From positions 1-24,509 of the forward strand of contig JBDKGV010000015.1 in assembly GCA_039798005.1 (NCBI GenBank): DNA of 24,509 nucleotides, in the 5' to 3' direction. Position 1 is the first letter of the stretch. Every line of letters starts with the position of its first letter. Source of the stretch: JBDKGV01 sp039798005. Its GTDB lineage: Bacteria > Fibrobacterota > Fibrobacteria > UBA5070. Made by a program: the position numbers and the translations under genes. The notes below the pieces were generated by a model. The model did not search any database. It had not been told where the DNA came from and worked only from the letters and a program-made list of their open reading frames with translations. Positions 8,912-16,685 of this stretch are shown piece by piece.

Positions 8912-10294
8912 TTACGGCAATACGATCCCGAACGGGTCGTCCACGATCCGGTTCTCATGGCAGACCTGGGCGTACCATTTCGCACTGGCCTTGAAGGTAC
9001 GCACTTGGGTCGCATAGTCCACATGCAGCAGACCGAAGCGCAGATCATATCCGCTGGACCACTCGAAATTGTCCATCAGCGACCACGCAAAGTAGCCGCT
9101 GACAGGAATCCCCTCCTTCACCGCAAGCGCAACCCCCTTGAGATGATCCCGCAGGTAGGCGGTGCGATGGGCATCTTCCAGCTCACCCTTCTCCCAAGCG
9201 CATCCGTTTTCGGTCACGGCCAAGTCCTTGACGCCGTAATCCTCATGCAGGAACTTGAGGGACCAGTAAAGGATCTCGGGTTCCACGTTCCATGCGAAAT
9301 CCGTGACCGCGGAACTCTCGCGGCGGATCGGTTTTTCCAATCCACGGCCGACATATTCCCCGAAGTACGCATTGAGTCCAAGGAAATCCAATGGTTGGGA
9401 AATCACCGACAAGTCGCCGGGGTGCACATCGGGAACATCCTGCCCGAGCCCTTCCCATTCCTTCTCCGGGTACTTGCCGCGCAGAAGAGGATCCAGCCAC
9501 CACCCGTTCTTTTCCTGGAACATCTTCCGGGTGAGTTCGACATCCTCAGGCTCAAGCGTCTGAGGGATGCCATTCCACGGGTTGTGAACAAAGCCGACCT
9601 TGATCGGTTGGCGGGCTTCGGCGCGCAGGCCCTCGACGCCGCGACCATGGCAGAGCAGGACATGATGGCGCACGTTGCGCACACCCTTCTCGCTCTCCTT
9701 GGCACCCGGAGCAAACACCCCCCATCGATAGCCGTTTTCCGAGATGCAAGGTCCTTCGTTGATGGTCATCCATCGGGTGACCCTGTCGGAAAAGCGACGC
9801 GCGAGAAGCGCTGCATAGTCGCCGAACCTCATGGCCAGATCCCGCTCCTTGAAGCCTCCGATGGCCTCAAGGCTCTGGGGAAGGTCCCAATGGAAAAGCG
9901 TGACCCAAGGTTCGATGCCCCGCTCAAGCATGCCGTCGATCAGGCGATCGTAGAAGGCAAGGCCAGCCTCGTTGGCCTGCCCCTTGCCTTCGGGAAGCAC
10001 GCGGGGCCAGGAGATCGAGAAGCGATAAGCCCCGAGCCCCATCTCCTTCATCAAATCGAGATCACCTTCAAACCGGTGATAATGGTCACAGGCGACCCGA
10101 CCCGAGGATCCGTCCTTGATGACCCCTGGCAGCTGACAGAAGCGGTCCCAGTTGGACTCCCCCTTGCCGTCCTCGTTCCACGCCCCTTCGATCTGGTACG
10201 CGGAAGTCGCACAGCCCCAGAGAAAACCCTTGGGCAAGGTGGAAGGAGCCTTGGAAAGAAGTCGATCGGCAACGGAATTCATGTTCTGGAGCAT
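8912..10294 (-). CDS. Glycoside hydrolase family 1 beta-glucosidase
   Basis: A 460-residue GH1 (beta/alpha)8 enzyme that hydrolyses beta-glucosides such as cello-oligosaccharides. Family markers in order: the N-terminal signature FLWGCATSAYQIEGAWNEDG; DHYHRFEGDLDLMKEMGLGAYRFSISWPR; acid/base Glu180 in WMTINEGP; DFLGLNAY; nucleophile Glu362 in AVTENGCA; and SGYFAWSLMDNFEW. The motif reads Asn-Glu-Gly-Pro instead of Asn-Glu-Pro, a small deviation next to the acid/base. I chose the ATG at 10294 because a GAAGGA site sits 6 bases upstream, rather than a start 30 bases earlier. No signal peptide is seen, so it is cytoplasmic and acts on imported sugars. It may complement the GH9 enzyme encoded further right. 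Confidence 0.95.
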   Translation of the reverse strand: MLQNMNSVADRLLSKAPSTLPKGFLWGCATSAYQIEGAWNEDGKGESNWDRFCQLPGVIKDGSSGRVACDHYHRFEGDLDLMKEMGLGAYRFSISWPRVLPEGKGQANEAGLAFYDRLIDGMLERGIEPWVTLFHWDLPQSLEAIGGFKERDLAMRFGDYAALLARRFSDRVTRWMTINEGPCISENGYRWGVFAPGAKESEKGVRNVRHHVLLCHGRGVEGLRAEARQPIKVGFVHNPWNGIPQTLEPEDVELTRKMFQEKNGWWLDPLLRGKYPEKEWEGLGQDVPDVHPGDLSVISQPLDFLGLNAYFGEYVGRGLEKPIRRESSAVTDFAWNVEPEILYWSLKFLHEDYGVKDLAVTENGCAWEKGELEDAHRTAYLRDHLKGVALAVKEGIPVSGYFAWSLMDNFEWSSGYDLRFGLLHVDYATQVRTFKASAKWYAQVCHENRIVDDPFGIVLP

Positions 10295-10404
10295 AGCATG
10301 TCCTTCAAAGGAAAAAAACAACAATCCGAATCCCGGTCTTGCATTCGTTCCCGGCCTGTGGGATGATGAGGCAGGACCACCGCGAACAACGAAAGGAAGC
10401 TGTC
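10295..10404. promoter_or_regulatory. Divergent promoter region between the GH1 and hemerythrin genes
   Basis: This is the only space between two divergently transcribed genes, so both promoters must lie here or inside the coding starts. A weak sigma70-like pair for the hemerythrin gene may be TTGCAT near 10338 and GATGAT 17 bases later. I see no convincing operator. Confidence 0.3.
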
Positions 10405-10812
10405 ATGGCCTTCATGTCTTGGGAAGATCGCTTTTCCGTAGGCGTCAATTCGATCGACACTCAACACAAGATGCTGATCGAGTTGATCAACGAACTTCAT
10501 GACGCTCGCCTCAAAGGCAAGAGCGGCGAGGCGCTGGGCCACATCTTTGAGGAGCTCGCGACCTACACCGTCAATCATTTCGCACATGAAGAAGCCTTGT
10601 TTGACAAGACCAAGTATCCGGCGACCACGGCGCACAAGGCCGAACACGAGGCGCTCAAGGCCAAGGTTGTCGAACTGAAGACGGCAATGGAAGGGCAGAA
10701 GTACCCCTTTACCATGGAACTCATGGACTTCCTGCGCGAATGGTTGCAGAAGCACATCATGGGCTCCGACAAGGCTTATTCCAGCCACCTTGTGGCCGCT
10801 GGGGTCCAGTGA
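10405..10812 (+). CDS. Bacteriohemerythrin
   Basis: A 135-residue single-domain hemerythrin, an O2-binding di-iron four-helix bundle. All seven canonical iron ligands are present: His21 (DTQH), His58 and Glu62 (HFAHEE), His77 and His81 (HKAEH), His117 and Asp122 (WLQKHIMGSD). Single-domain bacterial hemerythrins store or deliver O2, or buffer it for sensors and oxygenases. The start at 10405 follows AAGGAAG at good spacing. The longer open frame to 10339 lacks support. It is monocistronic and converges with the beta-helix lipoprotein gene 29 bases away. Together with the globin-coupled receptor it suggests that O2 level matters to this organism (inference). Confidence 0.95.
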   Translation: MAFMSWEDRFSVGVNSIDTQHKMLIELINELHDARLKGKSGEALGHIFEELATYTVNHFAHEEALFDKTKYPATTAHKAEHEALKAKVVELKTAMEGQKYPFTMELMDFLREWLQKHIMGSDKAYSSHLVAAGVQ

Positions 10813-10841
10813 CCGGAATCCGGGAGCAGGCTCAGGTCCCC

Positions 10842-11483
10842 TCATTCGAAATGGACGCCCTGGGAATCCACCGGCGAATCCACCGACAAGGGGGGCTTGA
10901 AGCCATTGCCTCGCAGTTGCAAGGTTCGTAGCACGATCTCACGGCGCAAGCCACGCATCTCCAGCCCATAGGTTCCATTGGAATCGAAACGGCAACTGTC
11001 GATGCGAAGCGGCCCCTGCAAACCGTTTGCCCGGAAACCCGCACTCTTGCACAGCACGAACGCCAGGCCTTGAATCTGGACATAACCGGGACCGGTGAGC
11101 GTAAGCAGGGCCGAAATGGTGCCCGGTCGCGCATCGACAAGCCTTGCTTCCCCTTGGAAGCTGCGCAACACGACCCAACGGTAGGCGCTGCCTCCTTGGA
11201 CCATTTCCAACCCGTTGGTCAAAGGGTAATCCCTTCCCCCTTGGATCCAGACGGTATCTCCCGGCTCCACCGCCCGGAGCGCCGATTGGATGTTGGCGAA
11301 GTATGGATTGTCCGGATCCCGATTGGAACTGTCGGGCAACACGACCTTGCTTGTCAGCCCAGGTACGGGCAACTTCGCCTGGGGGATCTCCTCTTGGCCT
11401 TGGCGATTGACCGGATCCCATGGATTGTCGCGCTCCGCGCATCCGCACAGGACGACCAAGGCTCCCAGGACAAGGCAACGCAT
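10842..11483 (-). CDS. Putative beta-helix-like lipoprotein
   Basis: A 213-residue protein with a signal peptide and lipobox (VVLCGC, lipid Cys15), followed directly by DNPWDPVN, a motif I associate with Fibrobacterota-type lipoproteins from memory. The body looks like the start of a right-handed parallel beta-helix: FANIQSALRAVEPGDTVWIQGG, then ALLTLTGPGYVQIQGL, LRIDSCRFDSNGTYGLEM and IVLRTLQLRGNGF. This is the pattern of pectate-lyase-like and DUF1565-like repeats. It is short for such a helix, so it may be only a binding module. It is the last gene of the sigma/FecR operon, 4 bases after the FecR-like gene, so it could be a surface partner or target of that switch. No catalytic residues can be assigned. 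Confidence 0.78.
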   Translation of the reverse strand: MRCLVLGALVVLCGCAERDNPWDPVNRQGQEEIPQAKLPVPGLTSKVVLPDSSNRDPDNPYFANIQSALRAVEPGDTVWIQGGRDYPLTNGLEMVQGGSAYRWVVLRSFQGEARLVDARPGTISALLTLTGPGYVQIQGLAFVLCKSAGFRANGLQGPLRIDSCRFDSNGTYGLEMRGLRREIVLRTLQLRGNGFKPPLSVDSPVDSQGVHFE

Positions 11484-11487
11484 GGCG

Positions 11488-12624
11488 TCAAGGTAGGTTT
11501 GCGGGATCGGAGCCAGAGTTCTTTTCCCGCGCCACCAGGTCGGCTCTCAATTGCATGGCCGCCGACTTCCGAACGCCTTCCGGCAATCCGACCAGCAACG
11601 CATCCAAATCCTTGAGAGCCTGGGATGCCTGGTTCAATTCCATCGCCTTGATGCTGCATGCCTTCAGTCGGGCCTTGAAGGAAAGCTCGCCGGCATTTGC
11701 GTGAGCGGCAAGATCCAACGCATACAAGGCGTCGCGATAATCCCCCCGGGCCATGGAGCGATCGGCCCAGAGTTGAGCGCATTTCCCGGCGCGTTCCCCG
11801 GTCGGATGACTCTGCAGGTAGGCAGCCAGCGACTCGGTGCATTTCTCCGAAGGCTGTTTGCATCCGCTCCACAGCCGTTCCCATTCCTGTTCTTCAAGGG
11901 AGCTCGGCACGGCCACAACTGGCACAGGCGGCTTGGGTGTTGCAATGGGTTCGACGGCGTCATTCTTGTGAACAGGGCCTTGGGTCAAATCACGGCACGA
12001 GAGCGACTGTCCTTGGGTCAACAACCGCGACAAGCCGCTGAGGGCATCGATCCTGACCTTGCCATGTTCAACCGATGCGATCGCGCCAAGGCTGTCCACT
12101 TGAAGCGTGAAGGCGGTACCGACCACCGTGGCCTTGCACGATCCGAATTCCACGGAAAAGACTTCATTGGGCCGACGAGGTTGAACCCCGAAGCGTATCC
12201 GGCCTTTTTCCAGACGCAAGCGCTGGCCGCCCTCCCCCTCCAAACGCCTCACATCCCCTTGCAAGGCAAGGGTGCAACGCGCTGCGCCCCAATTCATGAC
12301 CTTCAAGGAATCCGAATGCAGTACGGCTCCGGCCGTCCATCCCTTGAGCTCTTCGATCTGCGCCACCGAGCCTGCCGAGCGATGTTCATGGAGGTACCAC
12401 CAGCCCAGGCTCAGGAAAAGGCTCGCCAATCCAGCGGCCACCGGCACAGGACGCAGCCAACGCAACGCACCAATTGCGCCAGTGACGAGCCGCTGATGCC
12501 AGGCAAGGGGAGCAACCGGCTCGCGAATCCGACGAAGCAGATCCACTTCCAAGCGCGCCCATCGTTCCTTGGGGAGATCGAACTCCTTGCGGCGCAACAG
12601 GTCTTCCCAATCACGTTCCGTCAT
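11488..12624 (-). CDS. FecR-like membrane protein (putative anti-sigma/sensor)
   Basis: This 378-residue protein has a short cytoplasmic N-terminus (about 1-57, charged and helical), one membrane segment (about 59-78, VPVAAGLASLFLSLGWWYL), and a FecR-type beta-rich domain (about 95-212). That domain contains RLRLEKGRIRFGV, VVGTAFTLQVDSLGAIASVEHGKVRI and LLTQGQSLSC. A Pro-rich linker follows. The C-terminus (about 240-365) is helical and TPR-like, with several Cys (CKQPSEKC). FecR proteins relay outer-membrane or periplasmic signals to an ECF sigma factor. Here the sigma gene lies directly upstream with a 3-base gap, strongly suggesting a cognate pair. GGGGA 7 bases before the ATG supports the start. 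The N-terminal anti-sigma helix is not a clear known type. Confidence 0.83.
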   Translation of the reverse strand: MTERDWEDLLRRKEFDLPKERWARLEVDLLRRIREPVAPLAWHQRLVTGAIGALRWLRPVPVAAGLASLFLSLGWWYLHEHRSAGSVAQIEELKGWTAGAVLHSDSLKVMNWGAARCTLALQGDVRRLEGEGGQRLRLEKGRIRFGVQPRRPNEVFSVEFGSCKATVVGTAFTLQVDSLGAIASVEHGKVRIDALSGLSRLLTQGQSLSCRDLTQGPVHKNDAVEPIATPKPPVPVVAVPSSLEEQEWERLWSGCKQPSEKCTESLAAYLQSHPTGERAGKCAQLWADRSMARGDYRDALYALDLAAHANAGELSFKARLKACSIKAMELNQASQALKDLDALLVGLPEGVRKSAAMQLRADLVAREKNSGSDPANLP

Positions 12625-12627
12625 CTG

Positions 12628-13254
12628 TCATTCCCCGTGGATGTCAAGGCACTTGGCCATGCGCTGGCGGGCATTGAAAAGCCTTGATTTGACCGAACCT
12701 TCAGGGATGGAAAGAACCCGGGCGATTTCGGAGTGGTCCAGTTGGCTGAAAATGTGGAGAACCAAGGGAAGCCGGTGGGAAAGCCCGAGCTTGTCGAGGC
12801 AGGGCTGAATCCAATCGCGCAATTCACGCGCGCCTGCGCCATGGTCCTCGGGCGACGGGATGGTTTCCAAGAGGATGTCGTCCATCTCCACGGCATCGGA
12901 ATCCCCCCTGCGCTTCTGGGCCAGCCGCGCTCGCGTGCTGCTGTGGCAGACCCGCACGACAATGCCATGGAACCATGTCCGGAAACGGGCGCGTCCTCCG
13001 AACGAACCGAGCGCCCCGTGCATCTGGACGAAGCATTCCTGGACGAGATCTTCCGCATCGGCTTGTCGACCGCTGGTGCGGACCACGAGAGTGAGCACAT
13101 AGCGACGGTGCCTTCGGTAGAGCTCAAGGAAGGCGCGTTCACGCCCCGCAAGGGCTTCCTGGACCAGAATTTCGTCGCTGGGCTCATTTCCGTATTCCAC
13201 TCCTTCCCCGTCTGTTCTGGCTCTTGTGTCGCCATCGGGGCCGGAGAGGTTCAT
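12628..13254 (-). CDS. ECF-type RNA polymerase sigma factor
   Basis: A 208-residue group IV sigma-70. Region 2 (about 38-105) reads AFLELYRRHRRYVLTLV, then DAEDLVQECFVQMHGAL and FRTWFHGIVVRVC. Region 4 (about 148-204) ends with the helix-turn-helix SQLDHSEIARVLSIPEGSVKS followed by RLFNARQRM. It is expected to redirect RNA polymerase to a small regulon. The start is uncertain. The ATG at 13254 has AAGGA only one base away, and other choices are a GTG pair slightly upstream or a GTG at residue 19 with GGGGAAGGA immediately before it. The core domains are unaffected. The gene lies between the PEGA-like gene (14-base gap) and the FecR-like gene. Confidence 0.9.
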   Translation of the reverse strand: MNLSGPDGDTRARTDGEGVEYGNEPSDEILVQEALAGRERAFLELYRRHRRYVLTLVVRTSGRQADAEDLVQECFVQMHGALGSFGGRARFRTWFHGIVVRVCHSSTRARLAQKRRGDSDAVEMDDILLETIPSPEDHGAGARELRDWIQPCLDKLGLSHRLPLVLHIFSQLDHSEIARVLSIPEGSVKSRLFNARQRMAKCLDIHGE

Positions 13255-13268
13255 GTCCTTGGGAAAAT

Positions 13269-14186
13269 TCACCACAAGAAAGATGCTTCCCGAAAATGCA
13301 GTGCAATCCCGATTCCAAAGGTTCCCAAGGAAATCCCCGCCAATGTGTTGCGCACCAGATTCGCCTGCCGGACATCGTCCCAGCGGTTGGAAAACTGGCC
13401 TGGAGCGGCATTTGCCCCCAAATTGCGGTATCGCTCCTCGGCGACTTGCTGACGCCAGGCGTACCACCCCGCACCGCTTGCCGCCACGACACCCACGCCA
13501 TAGGAAATCCAGCGAGGAAGCGTCGATGGCTTGGAGTGAAGCTTGGAAATGCCCTGAGACGGCAGAGGCGTCAGATGGAGATCCAGCTGCATGGGTTTGC
13601 CCGGCAGCAGCAGGGTATCCAGTGCGCTTGGTCTTCGTCCCGCAGCGTTCACTTTGAGCTTCATCGGTCCCGGAGGCAGCAGGCCGGAGACGGGAAGGAT
13701 TCCGGAGAGATCACCGCTCACACGCGCATCGTCGGCATCGGCGCTCACTTGAACCGGGACAAGCATCTGGGTCCGGATGGTGGCCGCCAAGGTCCGGGCC
13801 CACAGACTCACATCCCCCTGCAACCGCCCTTGGGGCTCCAGAGTGACAAGGGTCACACCCGAAGCCTGACGCCATTCCAGCCGCACCCGCAACAGCGAGC
13901 TGCCTTGCGTCTCCAGCAAATCACCAGGGCGCTGGAACAGATCGAGAACCGGACCGGAGGATGGACAATTCCCAGCCGATTCCACTCGCCACCCCTCACC
14001 CAACTGGCGCTGCAGGGAGTCCATCAGGCGACGCTTCTGGCTTTGGGAACCGGACGAGTCCGCGGCCAACGAGGCACGAAACGGCGAAATGGAAAGGCAA
14101 GGCTTGGGAGCCGCCAAGAGTTCACCACCCAAGGCCAGGAGCGCCAAGAAACCGCCTCGCCGCAGGAAGCGGAGCCCCTTGTTCAA
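13269..14186 (-). CDS. PEGA-like membrane protein
   Basis: A 305-residue envelope protein. I place the start at a TTG (14186) that overlaps the stop of the GH9 gene as TTGA. The resulting N-terminus is a good signal peptide (LRFLRRGGFLALLALGGELLAA). A mixed domain follows (about 30-145). Next is a PEGA-like beta unit (about 150-207: VSGDLSGILPVSGLLPPGPMKLKV, ending in LDLHLTPL). Two membrane segments follow (about 226-244 and 279-297), separated by YRNLGANAAPGQFSNRWDDV. PEGA units are thought to bind surface polysaccharide. Its position between a glycan hydrolase and a sigma/FecR pair fits a sensor or surface anchor role (inference). The open frame extends 40 codons further upstream, but that would lie inside the GH9 gene. 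Confidence 0.75.
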   Translation of the reverse strand: MNKGLRFLRRGGFLALLALGGELLAAPKPCLSISPFRASLAADSSGSQSQKRRLMDSLQRQLGEGWRVESAGNCPSSGPVLDLFQRPGDLLETQGSSLLRVRLEWRQASGVTLVTLEPQGRLQGDVSLWARTLAATIRTQMLVPVQVSADADDARVSGDLSGILPVSGLLPPGPMKLKVNAAGRRPSALDTLLLPGKPMQLDLHLTPLPSQGISKLHSKPSTLPRWISYGVGVVAASGAGWYAWRQQVAEERYRNLGANAAPGQFSNRWDDVRQANLVRNTLAGISLGTFGIGIALHFREASFLW

Positions 14187-16642
14187 AACCCGGCGATGGG
14201 CAATGCCGCGTGGCGCCCATCCGCTCCATCGAATGTCAGCAAATTGACTCCCGGCCTCTTCGGCAAGGCAATTTCCTCGACATCCGCCGCGACCGGCACG
14301 CACCAAAGCACTCGACCTTGGAGATTGCGCATTCGGACGATCCCGTGCGGATGACGGCCGGAGAACCGCACCGTACCCTGCCTGCCGGACCAGACCATGC
14401 GCAGCCCAAGTTCGTTTGCCACCCTGGAACGAATGGATGTGCTGGTATCCAGAGCAGGTTCATGACGGGCCCAGCGGCCAGCACTGGCTCCCAACAGCCA
14501 CCATGCGTTGTGGGGAATCCACTGCTCGACCCAACGCCAGTTCTGCCATGCGGTATCCAAGGGGGGATTGAAGGCGATGCCTTGCTCCGAGGCGTCGGAT
14601 GTGATCCCGTTGCTGATTCCGGCCGGTACATGGGGATTGCCACCGTAGGGGGGAGAGTTCTTTCGGCCAAACCCGTCGATGAAGCAAAGATCGAAGGGGT
14701 TTCGACCTGCGATCCAGTCAAGCTGCGCTTGGGCAAGGATTCCCAGGGTATCGGACTTCGGATCCCACCCGGGCACAAGCTTTCGGCTGGCGAGGAAAAA
14801 TGCCGTGGCCATGGACCCCAGACGCGCGTTCTCACCTTGCCACCAATAGCCCGTTTCGTTCACATGCGGCATGAAGAAGGCGCTTTTTCCGGGCGACAGC
14901 GGCTCCGTCGAAGGGATCGGCCGCCCGAACACCTTGCATTCCATGATCGAGTATCCACCATAGGCGAACCCCCGTTGCAGCCCGGTGATCCGGACATAGC
15001 GGCCCTTCGTGGAATCCGGCAGGATGGTGGATGCATGCCCATTGTCGTTGGGGTAACTCGCCAAGGTCTGCTTGGCAGCCAAGGACCAGCGCACGGAATC
15101 GTTCGACACTTCAATCGAATAGAGCTTGGCGAAGGCCGCTTCCCAATACGTCACGACGCTGTCCAGGAGATATCGATCACCCAAGTCGACCGCAATCGAC
15201 GCCGTGAAGCTGTCGGCGGGCTGGAGGGAGGTTTTGTAGGCGGACCATCGTGATCCCGCCGAGACCTGACCATCAAAGGCTTTTGCCGCCAAGGTGTTGG
15301 CGTTTTCCTCCAACGAGGCCCAAGCAGGCTTTCCCTGGGCAAGATTCACGGCACCACTGGGGGTGGAGGCGGCAACGATCGGGCGGTAGAGGCGCGCATA
15401 TCCATACGGATTGGCAACCTCGAAAGTCAACTGCTTGTACCAACCCAGCGAGGCGCGAAGACTCGAAGAGATCGCGACACGACGCTCGGGCGCGATGTCG
15501 AGATACTCAAGCAAAGCCACGATGGGCAATCCTTCGTCCACGGCGTGATAGAAGGGTCGCGTGCTGTCATCCACGGCAAACCATCCGCCTGGCTGCTGGC
15601 GCTTCATGATCTGCTCGGCCCTGGCCGTGGCGGAATCCTTGTACATCGACACGCCCGTCGTCTTGTACAGTTCGACATGCGCCAGCAAGGCGCAATAGTC
15701 GTCGATCAGATTCTGCTTGCGATCATTCGCCCACAGGGTCCCGTTCTTGGCAAGGGCCTTCCAAGCCCGCTGGGCACCTGCCAGATACTGACCGGGAAGA
15801 CTGTCGCCAAGAGGCCCCTGCCGGGCCGCGCGGGCCAAGGCGGCAATGGCCATGCCTCCTCCCTCGCGCCAAGCCGTCTGGTACTGGGAGGAGAAATTGC
15901 CGGCCGAGGTTTCCCAAGAGCAGAGATGCCACGCAACCCCGAGTTTTCCCCATTGGTTGAAGACGTTCATGTAGAAGAAGCTCGAGTCCGGATCGAGCAT
16001 GCGAAGCAGGAAATCCGCACCCCAGCCGGCCTCGTCCTTCAAGGTCCCGGACAGATCTCCCATGGCGGAGGAATCAAGCTCCCAGGTCTTCATCAATGCC
16101 CAGTCCACCAGCGGGATCTGCTGCGGACTGAGGAAATTGGCACCCGCCTGATGCGACAGGTATTTGCCGGCATCTCCCGAGGCGTCCTTCCAGCCGCCAT
16201 AGACATTGCGCGTCACACCGGTACGGCCGAACACCGCCACGGATCGATGCGACGCATCCGTACTGCGCATCGCACGGAAGTATTCGATCATTCGCCCTGT
16301 GGTCTGGCTGAACAGTTGGTCCTTCCCGATGCGAACCGTATCCGAAAGGCCACTGGGCAAGGTGCTGATGGTGAATTTCCCCACCACCTGCACCGGTGTG
16401 AAGTCCAAATTCCAATGTTTGGCCTTGCCCCATCCCGCGACGCTCCCTTGCGCCACAGGAATCCCTGTGTAGACCACTTTCCCGGCGGCGTCCTTCACCG
16501 TGAAGGATGTGGGTGCCGCACCCAAGGAATCTCTCAGGACGGCAATCTTGGGTCCATCGAGCTCATAGCCCACCTGATTAATGTGCAATCCGGCATAGGA
16601 AAGCCCTGACAACAAGGCCACAAGGGAGAAGGACTTAAGCAT
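14183..16642 (-). CDS. Secreted glycoside hydrolase family 9 enzyme with an internal F5/8 (discoidin) domain
   Basis: This 819-residue protein has a signal peptide (about 1-17), an N-terminal Ig-like CelD_N domain (about 18-102), and a GH9 (alpha/alpha)6 catalytic domain (about 105-725). An F5/8-type C or CBM32-like domain (about 430-575, NLAQGKPAWAS, AFDGQ, RYVRITGL) is inserted in that catalytic domain. A C-terminal beta-rich tail (about 745-819) resembles a type IX-like sorting domain. Likely catalytic residues are Asp153 and Asp157 (GGWKDASGDAGKYLSH) and the acid Glu706 (WRWVEQWIPHNAW). GH9 enzymes are mostly endoglucanases. However, the signatures DASGD-GKYLSH, GYWWQGENARLGS and GRNPFD recall, from memory, the GH9 branch that includes exo-beta-glucosaminidases, so the substrate is open. 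The ribosome site is weak. It overlaps the PEGA-like gene. Confidence 0.9.
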   Translation of the reverse strand: MLKSFSLVALLSGLSYAGLHINQVGYELDGPKIAVLRDSLGAAPTSFTVKDAAGKVVYTGIPVAQGSVAGWGKAKHWNLDFTPVQVVGKFTISTLPSGLSDTVRIGKDQLFSQTTGRMIEYFRAMRSTDASHRSVAVFGRTGVTRNVYGGWKDASGDAGKYLSHQAGANFLSPQQIPLVDWALMKTWELDSSAMGDLSGTLKDEAGWGADFLLRMLDPDSSFFYMNVFNQWGKLGVAWHLCSWETSAGNFSSQYQTAWREGGGMAIAALARAARQGPLGDSLPGQYLAGAQRAWKALAKNGTLWANDRKQNLIDDYCALLAHVELYKTTGVSMYKDSATARAEQIMKRQQPGGWFAVDDSTRPFYHAVDEGLPIVALLEYLDIAPERRVAISSSLRASLGWYKQLTFEVANPYGYARLYRPIVAASTPSGAVNLAQGKPAWASLEENANTLAAKAFDGQVSAGSRWSAYKTSLQPADSFTASIAVDLGDRYLLDSVVTYWEAAFAKLYSIEVSNDSVRWSLAAKQTLASYPNDNGHASTILPDSTKGRYVRITGLQRGFAYGGYSIMECKVFGRPIPSTEPLSPGKSAFFMPHVNETGYWWQGENARLGSMATAFFLASRKLVPGWDPKSDTLGILAQAQLDWIAGRNPFDLCFIDGFGRKNSPPYGGNPHVPAGISNGITSDASEQGIAFNPPLDTAWQNWRWVEQWIPHNAWWLLGASAGRWARHEPALDTSTSIRSRVANELGLRMVWSGRQGTVRFSGRHPHGIVRMRNLQGRVLWCVPVAADVEEIALPKRPGVNLLTFDGADGRHAALPIAGF

Positions 16643-16685
16643 TCTGGTGAAAAATGGAACCTTTGCCCCATTTCCGCCAGTGATT

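Noticed and set aside
8957..10366. A 469-codon plus-strand open frame
   Set aside because: It is a shadow of the GH1 gene, whose catalytic motifs are intact on the minus strand.
10813..10841. Possible terminator between the hemerythrin and lipoprotein genes
   Set aside because: Only a 5-base CCGGA/TCCGG arm with a single-base centre is visible, too small for a stable hairpin and without a T-tract.
11551..12687. A 378-codon plus-strand open frame
   Set aside because: It is a shadow of the FecR-like gene, which has a membrane segment, a FecR domain and operon spacing in its favour.
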